Of a stretch of DNA of 64,000 nt, positions 31,406 through 43,447 are shown in pieces. A program made the position numbers and the translations under genes. A model generated the notes under the pieces. The model worked only from the letters and a program-made list of their open reading frames with translations, was not told the origin of the DNA and made no database searches. The stretch covers positions 60,548-124,547 of the forward strand of contig SCFE01000019.1 in assembly GCA_004352715.1 (NCBI GenBank), given 5' to 3'. Source of the stretch: Hofstenia miamia. Taxonomy: Eukaryota; Xenacoelomorpha; Acoela. The first letter of the stretch is position 1; every line of letters begins with the position of its first letter.

Positions 31406-32639
31406 GCACTATGTCAACTGTTGCTTGTCATTGATCATTGAAAGGAGAACCTACATGGCATTAAATAATAATCTTATTTATCTTTGGGTGCCATAATAAA
31501 CAGAAAAATATACAATCACTGAAAACAACGCCACTGGTATTCAAGAAAAGCGTAAAAGTACATAGAACACCCTCTGCATTGTTTTGATTCACAAACAATA
31601 TTGTGAAGCAAGGATACATGCTGAGAATACTGATCGAAAACTGGACGGCTATTCTGCCACAGACATAGCAACGTCGAACACAATATAATATTGGGATTTT
31701 TAACCATTAAATTTTGAATGAAGGGCTGCATTTTAAACAACTTTCTTGATTTTCTGTTGTTGAAGACTACCAAGCCACAAAAGATTCTTCAAAAATGAGC
31801 TTTGTTCAGTTTAAGTCTATTTTTCTTCAGAATAATATATGGATTATTACAAGCCACATGGACGAGAATAAAAGAGAAATTAAAATTCAACAGATGGTTT
31901 GTTTTTCAGTTGGAATATTTCAACAGATTTTCATCAAGCATGTCAACACCACATTTAAAGCGGTTGTACGTATGGGCAACAGAAGTCCTATATATTTACA
32001 ATTTAAAATTTTTGCAACTTTTTTCTTATAAATGTATAGATTAAATAATTATATTCACGTTCCCATAGAATCACTATTATTGACAAGATATATTGCTTAT
32101 TGAAATACCAGTGTTATCAAACCCCTTAAAAATGGGAGGGGCAGAAGTTTGAAATTTATTTTAATGTGAGAATGTACAAAGAATTGATCATCATCAACCA
32201 TTTAGCAGCCTCAGAATTTCTTAATTTTCTTAATGATTTTTTGAACAAAATTGTAACTTCTCATAACTCACAACGGCACCACAGTATATTTAGTGTCTCC
32301 TTATTAACCTACATTTTAAAAACACTCTCGATCATGGTCCCATCAAAGCATTTCTTTGTGCAAATTCTTCATCCCGATGCCGACAGTGCTGCAAAAATGG
32401 CATGCCTCAATGAATTTGGATGGTCTATCTGCATAGAGACTTCACAATTACCTGAACATTNCTGAACATTACGTATCGATATAACTGAAAACTCTTGTAG
32501 AAAATCGAAATTTTCAAAAAAAATTAGTTAACTTTTACTTTAGCGATACCAATAGGCCTAACTACATTCAATAATAGATGTGCCAATGACTCCTAAAGGC
32601 ATGGAGAAAATTATTTGAAATATGTAAAAAGACGTCAGA
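31406..32639. other. No confirmed gene; short open frames and one single-N join
   Basis: Open frames at 31516-31773 (minus), 31795-32031 (plus) and 32166-32460 (plus) have plausible composition but no recognised family. A lone N at 32461 is followed by CTGAACATT, the same nine bases that precede it, so it is a contig join. Confidence 0.35.
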
Positions 32640-32678
32640 CTTTTTAAGAGAAAAGTACCCAATAATTTTTTTAAATTA

Positions 32679-32935
32679 TATGCCGATTTCTTTAAAAATA
32701 TTTCAAACGCTCACAACTTTTGAACTAATAAATACATCCAAAGTCTGATCACAATAGAGATGTGTGATGTGTCTCCACGTTCACTTACTTTTTATATGCC
32801 GATTTCTTTAAAAATATTTCAAACGCTCACAACTTTTGAACTAATAAATACATCCAAAGTCTGAAAAAGTATCACAATAGAGATGTGTCTCCACGTTCAC
32901 TTACTTTTTATATGCCGATTTCTTTAAAAATGTTT
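32679..32935. repeat. Tandem repeat, about 117-bp unit, 2.2 copies
   Basis: The block starting ATATGCCGATTTCTTTAAAA recurs at 32679, 32796 and 32911. The second unit has a small indel around AAAGTATCACAATAG. Non-coding. Confidence 0.85.
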
Positions 32936-33850
32936 CAGACATTGTTTAGGGCGATTCTTGAAGTGCCATGGGCAGTCAAACTGTCGAAAAATGTTTGAGT
33001 TTAGCTGATATCCCATGGGATTTAGAAAGCATAATTATCTGAGCCTTAATTATAGCAACAAGTCTAAAATTCAATTAAATAAAGTGTAAAATACGCTCTC
33101 AAAAATCCAAACAAGGACAGGTTTTCTTCTGTACGCAATCACATTTCACGAAAAATGGTTTCTTGCAAAAAGTAGTTTTCAGTGTGGAACCTGGCATAAT
33201 GATTCTGTCTGTAGCATACATTTATTAATTTTTCAGATGTGCTAAATTTCACGTATTGACATGGCAAATTTGCAACAGTTACCAAGAATCAAAATTTTGT
33301 CCAATGTTAAAATATTTTTGGTTCAATATTGGTTTTAATCAAGCCCGCAATATATGCATTTCGACACTTATATCAGGAGCTGTTTACTATAGAACTTAAC
33401 TTTTAGCACAGTTTTAACCAACTTTGACATAGAATCATCCAAAACAACTCCGGAAAAATTCTATAACGTAGTTTTTGGGCTATGCATCACCATTTTACCA
33501 AAAATTCGCAAAAGATGCATATTTCAGTTACGGACACCCAATGTTGTTAGAAGGGCAAAAATCGATGACAACGTCATAGAGTTCTATCGATTGTTCATAG
33601 AATTGTGTAAACATTTTGGAAAGTGGATTAAAACTGACTGGGATATAGCCTCCCAAAATGGACTACTCAGCCAAAAAATGCCTATTTTTGAAGTTTTTTG
33701 CTCTATTGTAAACAAAGTTGTATGGAAGTTTATCTGCAATATATGATCTTCTTTTCAGAGTTCTACTTTAGCATTTAGGGTCATTCTGGCGCCGTTATGT
33801 AAAGTTTATTGTTTGCATAAGTAAGAAAAAAAGAATTTCTATATCTAATT
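32936..33850. other. No gene seen
   Basis: No supported ORF or RNA gene. Confidence 0.4.
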
Positions 33851-34304
33851 CTCAAGCAACAAGGATTCATAGGCCATTACAGCCCATTATTGTTTCCATT
33901 ATCGGCGTTTGGCCGTTTAGTCATTAATGACCCATTCATATATCCAATATTGAACCAATAACAATGTTTTTTAAGTAAATTCAAATGATTTCAAAAAATA
34001 TAAAAAATTTCAAACAAACAATGAATATGAATTTGCGTTGTAATAAATTATAGTTTGTGTAAAAAATATCACCATAGTGATTGCAGCTAGTTTATATACG
34101 TTTGTTTTATATATTTTGGACTGTTATTACAAATTTTGAACATTACATTTTGCATCACGTGAACAATTTGAGAAAATATGCTTTATTGGCTCATTGTTGG
34201 ATTAATCATTGGGCCATTAATGGCTCAGCGACCAAGAGCCAATAATGGGCAATAATTGAAACAATAATGGGCCATCTATGGTCCATGAATCCTTGTTGCT
34301 TGGG
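33851..34304. mobile_element. MITE-like element with about 105-bp inverted repeats
   Basis: The left arm begins CAAGCAACAAGGATTCATAG and the right arm, in reverse, begins CAAGCAACAAGGATTCATGG. Both share CCCATTATTGTTTC and ATTAATG.CCCA. The length of about 450 bp and AT-rich non-coding interior fit a non-autonomous DNA transposon. No clear target duplication was found, so the superfamily is unknown. Confidence 0.75.
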
Positions 34305-34876
34305 TGAAAAACGCAAACTACACAAAGTTATATCAGAAATTGACTTTTTTCAAATCCCTGCACGTTACCCAAAATACATTCAAGCGAATCCATTAACAAA
34401 CGTGCAGATTTACATCAATGTTTATCTTGAACATCACACTATCAAATCCTAGCAAGTTCGCACCATTAGATTTTGTGTCTCATTTTTGAGAAAGTTACCT
34501 GCTACTATTAATGGGCTCGCTTTCAATCACAAAATAGAAAGTCATTATACATGTACCCCCTCCGTGAAAACAACTGTAGCTAAAACAGATAATCGGCATA
34601 CCATAAACGCATTGACATCATAACAAGAAATAATATGCTCAGAACTTAATGACTTCCAATTTTTGTTGATTTCAATTTCTTAAAAGCAAATTACTTTCTT
34701 TCAACTGATTTCAGCTTTGTGTTCAATATCCACCGCTCCACTTGTGTTTTTCTTTCAAGTTTAAATATAATTAGTTAATAATGTTAGAATTGGTAAATTT
34801 GCTTTGTTACAAAAAACTTTAATGACGCCATTTTAATTTTCAATCTCTTTATTTTTTATTTATCTTGCCTATTTTA
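34305..34876. other. No gene seen
   Basis: AT-rich, no supported feature. Ends at the possible splice acceptor of the next entry. Confidence 0.35.
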
Positions 34877-35059
34877 GAATCAGCAAATCTATATCTTACC
34901 AATCCAGTTAAGTCAAATCTTTCAGAAGATTTGTTATTTCAGAAATCTTTTTCGTATAAGCAAGAACTTTTGATTTATGGTAGAATTTACAAAAATGTTG
35001 AAAATAAGCACTTCACCCACAGACCAGCATTTGATGTAATAAGTTGTTTTAAGAATTGA
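34877..35059 (+). CDS. Possible terminal exon of a plus-strand gene
   Basis: A consensus-like acceptor (TTGCCTATTTTAG) precedes an open frame of 60 codons starting SANLYLTNPVKSNL and ending DVISCFKN stop. An AATAAA follows at about 35137, which could be its polyadenylation signal. No upstream exon was identified and I do not recognise the protein, so this is suggestive only. Confidence 0.3.
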   Translation, partial: ESANLYLTNPVKSNLSEDLLFQKSFSYKQELLIYGRIYKNVENKHFTHRPAFDVISCFKN

Positions 35060-38000
35060 ATGAGAAAAATTGCCAACCTTTACCACTTCACAATTGTTGA
35101 GTCATCATACTTAATTTGATATTATATAATATATAATAAACTTTCTACAATTTGAAATCAATTATTTGAGACAAAATTTGAGGGATTGACTGTAAAGAAT
35201 TGCATTTTTGAAAACCTATTGCATTATATAGGACGGGAATTTGTTCGAGGAACCATAAAAAAACAATTTAATCCATGCGTGCTTTGAAGTAAATGCAATG
35301 GTGGTAATGCTTTGAAAATCCAAAAAATTTATTATGTTCTTTATTCTGAATACCTAAAAAAAACTTTGCTACGCATTTTTTCTTTCAACTGCATTTATTG
35401 ATTCATGATTATTTTTAGTACTGCAAACTGCCCATTTCATACCCTCAAATGGCTACCATGTCTTTACGTGTATGCATTGGTGCATATTTTTTATCTCCTT
35501 CATTGAGGGTATCTGAGAAAGACATTTTGCGAAACTCCGATTAAAATGTTCGGCTACCTTGAATGGATATTTCGATAATAATTTTGCAAAGTTATTTGTA
35601 CATTTAAAAACAGCGTTTCGTGGATACCTTATACTACTGCAATTGTGATAATGAAAAGGAAGAAATAAGTAAAAGCAGTTTCAGTTTACCCGCCTATTTT
35701 TCCATTTTTTATTATCCAAATGGCAAATTTCTATGTAAATCTGCAGTATATCATTCTTAACAGGACATTATGTTCTGAAACCATGTGTAGAAACAACGTT
35801 TGTTGAGTTTATTATAATCCAAAATTTGAATATATATATATATATATATGCATTTTAATATGTATGTGTAGTGGTTAATTACTATAGTGAAACTCGATAG
35901 TAGCATATTTTACAGCTAGATAACTAATGTTTCATTTTTAGCCTTTATTTGTGATTATACTTTTTTGCAAAATTTCAAATACTAGCTATATATTTACTTT
36001 TACTAATCTGAAATATTAGCGAAAATATAATTTAGCTGAAATTGAAAAGTGGAGCTGACATTTAGTGTGTTGAAAATTAAAATAAAAATTTTGAAACTTT
36101 GCATTGAAAATTGCCCATAAACTGCCGAGAGACCTTTGAAATTTTTTTATGATCCTATAAAAACTAATAAACCTATGCTCAATCTGAAAGTACCACATGA
36201 TAGAAGAAGGTCTCCTCTTTCTTTTTTATTCTTAATCCGCGACCCGGCTATGTCCCATCTTTGCGCACGGCACCCCTCAATGGATTTGGAATATTTTTGC
36301 ACAATTCAAGAAATAGTCAAAGTTTTAGTTGGTTCCATGACCTCAAAGCCTTATAAATACATTAACATTGGTATGGAGAGAATTTAAATCTTTTTGAAAA
36401 ATTTGAAATTTTTAAAGAAAAAGTGTTAACCTTTAAACAACCTTAGGCACAGGAATACGCTTTAATGAGAAATTTTCAATATTGTTTTAAATTATGTTTC
36501 CCAATAGACCTAATCATGCCCAAAGATTTTCAAATTTGCAAATATGTGGAAATATGTTTTGGCTTTTAAAACGGATGCTAGGCTATTTAAGATTAACCAA
36601 CAAGTGTTTCATTATGGTATTTTGGATATGTGTAACAATTGCATAATTTTCGATTTTTAAAATTTAATAATATTTTAAAACTCAGCCGTTTGTAGCTGCT
36701 TGTATTTCTTCGATTGGAACAAGGAAATATTTGTGTCCGAAATGATATTAGATCTAAACGATGGTTTAGGAAAATATTATTTCAAAATGTTTACGTTGAA
36801 TTGTGCTTTTGATCGTCATGTAGTAATATATAAATGTAGCAATAATTTCAGTTTATTTGGAATTTGACCAATTGCCATTAATCCGAAAAATTCAACATTG
36901 AAGTGAGGAACATAGACAAAATTCAGTGTGCGTTGTCTGTCACAAGATTAAAAAAGAAGTTGTTAAAGAGGATTTGGACCCACACGAAGCAACTGCAGCA
37001 TTTAACATAGCTACAATTTTCTGATATACATAAACTATGTATGGTTCTGTAGAATCAGAACTGATTTAGTGATTCTGGCAATCAAACTGTTTTTCATTTT
37101 CATGTTTCCATCTGTGATGTTGTTATCAAGCTTGAAAACGGGTCAACTTTTCTTGACCATACCCGAACAACATCAATCACGACCCGACCCGACCCGACCC
37201 AGCCCAAGCTATTTTACACTCAACCAGACCCGGCCCAAACAGTTTCCTACCCGACCCGGCCCGTGTTATTATTTTGTACCCTATTTGACATAATTTATAA
37301 GGTTAACGTAGGATCTGATGACTTTAACATTACATGAGTTCAATTTGATGAACATACATCCTGAATCTTGAGTCTTGGAATGACTCGCCAAGAAGGTTTG
37401 TTGAAATGGTATGAGGCGAGCGGTGCAAATAATAATGAGAAACGAAGGGTCATACAAAATTAAACTTAAAATATGTTTGTATCGCATATGTTGTATTACT
37501 TTAATTTCAGTCGTCATATTATCTAAACAATTTATTAGTATAATGTATAATGTGACGTAAATAACAATTTATGAAAAAACCAAATCTTTATTTTAACATC
37601 AGTTGCAGCCACCAGAATTGCAGTCGCTGGAATCACCGCAACCAAAAAATCTCATGACTAGCCGTATTGCTGCTAACAAGCAAAACATGTAGCAGATGCA
37701 TAGTTGCAGATTTCGTGTTATACAACAAACACAACACAAAACCAAAAGGTTGTGTGTCGCACAACATATATAACACAACACACAAAAGTAATAAATTGCA
37801 CCACTCGTATAAAGGAAGCAAACTAATTTTATTTATATTAATATAATATTAAACATTAATATGGGTATATCGAAAATATAAATGCTATTCACAGTTTCTA
37901 TAATATATAAGGAAAGGGTTCATAAGATAGCTGTTCAAAAAAAAGGTTTGGGAATCATTCTTTCTTACAGGAAATCTTTTTATGTTTTTGGATTTTTATG

Positions 38001-39020
38001 CCCCACACAGAATGTTGTGTTGTGTACACAACAAATTTAAGCAGTAACGTAAAAGAAAATGTTGTGTAATGTTGTATACACATCACACAAAATCAAGCCT
38101 GGAAAATCTTGACGCTTTTGCTTGTGTTAGCAGTTTGTTTGCTGCCATGTGGACTTCTTATTTCGACTAGCATTACTTTCAAGTAACAAACAACTTTGTG
38201 TGAACAATTTTATACAAATTGTTAAGAATTATCAAAGGATTTTATATGGACACATCTATTTGTTTGTGTGCTCTCGTGTAATACGTAGCGAATATTTAGG
38301 CTAAAAATAATTCCTGCGATTTAAGTACAGGAGAATATTAAACTATTTCTTTGAGAAATCCCTTTTTGTAAAGACATTCAAATACCCCCTCCATACTTAG
38401 TGGTCAGATAAGAAACAAGAGACAATTCTTTACCTTGTGTGTTTTCAGATCTTAAGCATTTAATAGCTTAAAATATTTTGAAGAACCGGTGCCACACATC
38501 TCTAGTTCTATATCTACTATTTAAGCTAAGCTAATCAATAGCAGCATATAGAACTTCTCACCTACTTTAAATTATCCTGCAAAATATTTCTTTAATATTG
38601 AAATAAATATTAAATCAAAAAATTGTACTTGTCAAGTTGTAGTTTAAATTAGAAACAACATAAAATATAGAAGAACAATTTATCTAATTGTATGATATTG
38701 GCAGATATTAACATGGACAAGTAGTAAATCTAGTCGCAAAATCTATGAGAAATCTTGAAAAATGACACATTGAGTCAAAATACTACATTGTATTGGAGAA
38801 TAGGCAGCTATAATTTCTTTTATTCAAGGTCATTCTATGGTTCCATTTTGGAATTTTTAAATGTCATTTTAGTATAGATTTTTAAGTGAAAAATCGCTGA
38901 AAGTCAATTTTGCTTTCCCACTAATTATAAGTGGTTTGGCGTTTAAATTGGACTTTTGGCTACATGCAATTCCCATCACGTAGTGGCATCTATTAGAATA
39001 TTGTTGAAATATATATGATT
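35060..39020. other. Long stretch without a supported gene
   Basis: AT-rich, non-coding on inspection. It holds (TA)n at 35831-35849, a GACCC-rich tract at 37160-37265, and two zones of ACACAAC / GTTGTGT motifs in opposite orientation at about 37710-37790 and 38010-38100 that may be arms of a decayed inverted-repeat element. Confidence 0.4.
37160..37265. repeat. GACCC-type GC-rich repeat tract
   Basis: Tandem CGACCC units and later CCCGACCCGGCCC stand out in AT-rich DNA. Such tracts are often subterminal repeats of hAT-like elements, but no element boundary was found here. Confidence 0.5.
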
Positions 39021-39039
39021 GAACAATCCCTCGGTAAGA

Positions 39040-40188
39040 CTTCAGCTACCCTCTAGCAATAGATCCAAGGGCGGATATAGTGTAGCATAATCTCCAACAA
39101 AAATTGGAAATGCTCGCATTCATCGAAAGCATCAAAAAATTTAGACATTTCCTTATAGGAAAAGAATTTAGAGTAAGAACCGACAACAGCGAATTAGCAT
39201 GGTTAAAAAAATTCTCGGGAGACAAATCATCAATCGTATCACGATGGATTGAGTACTTAAACGAATTCACATTTTCCATCGAACATAGAAAAGGCAAACT
39301 ACACAGTAACGCAGATTTCTGGACATCACTCCCCCAATACCAGAGAGACCTTGAAAAGAAAGACAGTGAAAAAACTCAATTCCAATTCTTACCACATAGT
39401 GAATACGAACAACTCCCCAAGATTAACGTAGACAAAAAAGGACAAGCAATAACCCCGATAATGTTAAAAGAAGAAATCACAGAGAAAGAAATAATAGAAA
39501 AACAAAACGAAGACATCATGCTGAAAGAAATAAGAGCAAAAATAAAAAACGAAGAACTTCAACTTTCAAAAACAGCAAAAAATTATTATAGAAGATATAA
39601 TTGGAAACTGAACAAGAATGGCCTCTTATATGCAACAGGAAAAACAAATAGAATAGCAATACCGGAGTATTATAAAAGAGAGATGGTACGAAAAATTCAC
39701 GAACGAGGCCACCTCGGCATAATACAAACAGAGATGACATTCAACTCCAAATATATCACCACCTCGATAAGATAAACAACCGAAGACATCATAAATAAAT
39801 GTACGACTTGCCTCTTCAACAACAAACAACACTTCCCACAACAGAGGGCACCCTTACAAAAAATAATCGCAACAAAGCCGAACGAAATAGTACACATAGA
39901 CATCGAAATGCTATCAAAAGACGACGAGGGGTATCAATACGTACTTGTCATAGTATACAACTTCACACAATACGGAAGAATCTTACCAATGAAAAACACA
40001 ACTGCAGAAGAAACAGCAAACACAATCCTCAAAGAGTGGATCTTAAAGGTAGGCCCCATGGAAAAAATCATAACAGACAAAGGCCCACAATTTGAAAGTA
40101 CACTGTTCCAAGAACTGACAAAACTGCTTGAAATAGATAGCGAACGTACCACAACATACCACCCTCAAGCTTGTGTGACATAGTAATG
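39040..40188 (+). mobile_element. Ty3/gypsy retrotransposon fragment (RNase H + integrase)
   Basis: Plus-strand coding in the gypsy order: end of RT/RNase H, then integrase. The fragment begins within RNase H and stops within the integrase core, where LTR-like sequence begins. Gag, protease and RT are absent. Confidence 0.9.
39080..40183 (+). pseudogene. Gypsy pol fragment: RNase H and integrase, broken
   Basis: The main frame 39104-39775 shows EMLAFIESIKKFRHFLIG and VRTDNSELAWL, the RNase H end typical of gypsy pol, then FSIEHRKGKLHSNAD. Next comes the integrase zinc finger (HERGHLG, and after a stop near 39771, CTTCLFN: an H-H-C-C finger). The integrase core continues in another frame (from about 39898): VHIDIEML with the first Asp at 39899, and ITDKGPQFES with the second Asp at 40076. 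TTTYHPQA ends the frame before the catalytic Glu, so the core is truncated at about 40183. Confidence 0.9.
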
Positions 40189-41600
40189 AACGCTTGAAAG
40201 GCGAGAAGCCACTGTAAGGATGATTATGATAATTATCATTAACGTTATTTTAAATCCAAATTATTGACTTATAAGAGACCGATAAGAGACCGTATCATTA
40301 CAAGAAATTTAAACAGTGCCATGCGACGTCAGCAAATAACTAGGGAAAGTGCGGCGTAGATTATGCACTATGCTTAACTGTAAGTGAAAGAGGTTTTTTA
40401 CAAATTTATATATCTTAAAATTAATAGATTATCTAGCTCATCATCAATTGTTTAAACGCTATTGGTTTACTATGCAATGCAAAAAAAATTTGTTTGTAGC
40501 CATAGTTGTTCAACCGTCAAAATTTTGCAAAAAATTTTATCCCATATGTCAATTTATAAAGGGAAAAATGAAGTAGATGCAATTGAATATAATTTCATGA
40601 AAATGTCAACACGCGAATGTTCAAATACATCATCATTTCTAATTGGTTAATGCTAATACTATAAAATAATGCAAAGATCATATCTATATCATTTGAATTT
40701 CTCACGTCAATTTTGCATTTAATGAATTTAAGAGGTAAGTTAAGTTGGGCGAACAAGGGAAATACCTTAAATTATATAATATTGAAGAGGATCAAGACAA
40801 ATTTTTTCTGGCAATGTGTGTAATAGACGCATATAAGAAAGAAAACAATATTCATTTCAAGTATGTTTTATTATCATGTAATTGATTGCGTCATTTTGTT
40901 TTGCTGTTAGAGGGCTACAACAATTTGTGCTAGAATTTCTTGTAATGTGTTTATATTATAATTACATGTAGGTTAGGAGCTGCCGTAGTTTGTAGAAGCC
41001 TTTTTAGTATGTCTGCAGCTAGTGTCGTGTCTGTTGTACATGTCAGCCCGTATTGCAATATATATTTATATTTTAATTATATGTAGGAAACTGCCTCAAT
41101 TATATATTAGCTATTTTTTAACTATGCAGTGGCAGTTAGTATTCAGTTGCGAGTCTATTGTATTCACACATTAAATCTATGCAAACAGAATGAGAACTAA
41201 GTCGAGTAGTGGCTGGTATTTATTGCACCATAAGTAGGGCACACATAACAAAACTCTTTCAATGAGACTGAGCTGAGCAGCAGCGGATGGAGGCGGATGG
41301 ATGGAATAGAATTGAACTGTTGGGAAACCTGCGAACTGTCTTTAAGACACTGCTTCGGGCGAGTGTGCCCAGCTTATTCTCTCTTGATCTCAACTTTCGG
41401 AGATGCTACCTAAATACTAGTGATGAATAGTTGTATTGACCCTGGAGTGTTAACTACGTTATATCTCTGTTATTACACTATTACGATAGAAAACAGAAAG
41501 TGAAAGTACTCATTACCACGCACGATGGAATCTGCAGGCAGTCGTACCTAAACTGTACCACGTTATTGCGCACATCCTTTGCCTGGGTGATGATGTAACA
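40184..41600 (+). repeat. LTR-like sequence A (with about 640-bp insertion)
   Basis: Matches the reverse of 47512-48271 along most of its length. Shared tracts include GATAAGAGACCGT (about 40280), TAGGTTAG.AGCTGCCGTAGT (about 40970), AACAAAACTCTTTC (about 41250) and CATCCTTTGCCTGGGTGATG (about 41570). It begins TGTGACAT near the gypsy integrase break and ends GTAACA, a TG...CA form. About 640 bp at 40320-40960 are absent from copy B. Likely an LTR, but the element it belongs to is not proven. Confidence 0.6.
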
Positions 41601-42600
41601 ATAGAGAAGGAAGCAAAAGAGACTGGATGCCCTCTAACAAAAAATATTCATTCCAGTATTGCAATAAAAACTTACAGACAGAAATTCTTTTGTACCCAAT
41701 AATCCAAAATCCAATTATCATTATATTATTGGTCAACGTGCTTGAATGTAATGTTGAAGATTTTTACTAAATTGTATTGCTCTGTCAAAAATATTTCTTT
41801 GAGAATTCAGATTTTTTAATATTCTTTGAATTCCCTCATACAAGTAAATATAAAGTTTAAAGCCCATGGTATCAAAAAACAAACTTTAACTATTTCTCTT
41901 CATAAATTGACATCCCAAGCCCATTAAAGTTGCCATGGTGATTTAAGATTGGTGATACCTTTATTAGTTTTTGAGTTATAGGCGTTTGAAAATCATGAAA
42001 AATTTAACAAAATTTTGAGGCGGTTTAATGTTAAGATACAGTCACGTCAAGTCAACTATTATTCCACAAATTTAAGCAATGATTGTTATAAAAACAATAG
42101 ACTAGAATAATTATTCAAGTCTATTGTTTTTACAACAATCATTGCAAAAGATTATTTTATTTAAAAATACAGCATTTCACATTAAGTGATGAACAGTAAA
42201 AACCGTTTAAAGATTAGCAATCAATGACAAGAATTTTAAAGTTTTTATACCCAAAAATGCAATATACAGTGAATATCAATGGCTGCAGTTAATATTAACT
42301 ACGAATTTTCTTTATTTATTTAAAAGTGTTTGCATGGAGTAATTGGCACTTACACTGTTTGCTTAGAATGCACGCCTCTAATGGAATGCGATACTTATTC
42401 AAAAAAACTTTGGTATAAACTCAATATATTTTTGAGCTTATTTAATCAATGAAGCAAAACAAAGAAAAATGGAAAACTGCAATTTTTAGATGCCAATAAT
42501 ACTATTGCCCTAAATGTCATACAGAAGCATTTGTTCAACCTTCACAATCAGGAATAAGTCTCACTCAAGACCTCAATTAAATTATTCTGAGTGATTAAAT
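41601..42600. other. No gene seen; contains a strong hairpin
   Basis: AT-rich sequence without ORF support. The hairpin at 42076-42145 is listed separately. Confidence 0.4.
42076..42145. repeat. 70-bp hairpin with 28-bp arms
   Basis: The left arm GCAATGATTGTTATAAAAAC... is the reverse complement of the right arm ending TACAACAATCATTGC, with one mismatch in 28 bp and a 14-nt loop (42104-42117). The size resembles an animal microRNA precursor, but a short inverted-repeat transposon remnant is equally possible. Confidence 0.75.
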
Positions 42601-42604
42601 TTTA

Positions 42605-43080
42605 ATGAATAGCAATAGCAGTCCTGATTCGAAGACATCTCAACATACTCTTCCTTCACTTAATGAAATTTACAAATCTCATGTTCCAACACTCAGCTAC
42701 ATCTCAAAAAATGTACTCCTAGAGTATTCTAGTGACCTTGTTTTATTACTGAATAACTGTGTTATGAAACCTAAGGAAAAAAAGGCTGGATAAAATTATT
42801 TGCTGATTCGAAGTGCATTTTAAGAGCACCAAAACACGATTGGGAAAATAAGCAGAATGCGACTTGATGAAATATTAAAAAATAAAATTTAAAGGTGGCG
42901 AAAAGTTGATATAGGGAACCTTTGGAAAGAAGGTGCGTGTTGATCATTCCATACAGAGACCATCAAAAGATGCTTCATGTTCTGTTCAAATTCGATAGTC
43001 ACTATAGCTCTGTGAAGTTGGTCAGTAAAACCTAGCACCAGATACTATCGAAAATGTATCATTATTTGAAATGTTAAAAT
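42605..43080 (+). pseudogene. LINE-like ORF2 N-terminal/linker fragment, broken
   Basis: Frames include KPKEKKAWIKLFADSKCIL and RAPKHDWEN (about 42770-42845, frameshifted), then LWKEGA (about 42920) and HYSSVKLVS plus LAPDTIENVSLFEMLKF (about 43010-43080). These resemble the linker upstream of RT in certain invertebrate retrotransposon proteins (a W..LF..PKCVL box, then a GLAPDT-type box). No RT motif follows before the MITE at 43137. Recalled family resemblance only. Confidence 0.4.
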
Positions 43081-43136
43081 TTTCTTACACACAAATGTTA
43101 GAATAAGTGAAAAACAGAAAAAATATTATTGTTGGT

Positions 43137-43439
43137 CAGGGGCGTATTTAAGGGGGAGGCTTGCGCCTGCCCCCCCCCTTGGGGCAGGCCAATTTAAACT
43201 CATTCTCATGCGATCTGATCGACATATTGATGAACAGTCTTTTTGTTTGACAAAAATTGCAAAAAAGTAGTATTTCATGTTATTCTTTTTACCTCCGTCT
43301 GACTTTTTGGTAAATATATCATATATGCATGGGCGAGCACGGCATTATGCTAAGAGGGTGAAGAAAAAACTTCCTAGGCCTATATGTCTCGGATAAGAAT
43401 TGCCCCCCCCCTCCTTTAGAAATTCTCGATACGCACCTG
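43137..43439. mobile_element. Short hAT-like MITE with 8-bp flank
   Basis: The ends CAGGGGCGTATTTAAGG and, in reverse, CAGGTGCGTATCGAGAATT are inverted. Flanks TTGTTGGT (43129-43136) and TTGTTGAT (43440-43447) match at 7 of 8 bases, as for an 8-bp hAT target duplication. The interior has C-rich tracts and no ORF. Confidence 0.7.
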
Positions 43440-43447
43440 TTGTTGAT

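Noticed and set aside
37599-37821. Cys-rich minus-strand peptide frames
   Set aside because: Their composition follows from repeated ACACAAC/GCA motifs read in two frames; no evidence of coding.
39046-39903. Minus-strand open frames opposite the gypsy pol
   Set aside because: Shadows of the plus-strand RNase H/integrase coding sequence, with hydrophobic low-information composition.
42076-42145. Rho-independent-type terminator or CRISPR repeat
   Set aside because: The window is eukaryotic, there is no repeat array and no T-run context for such a terminator.
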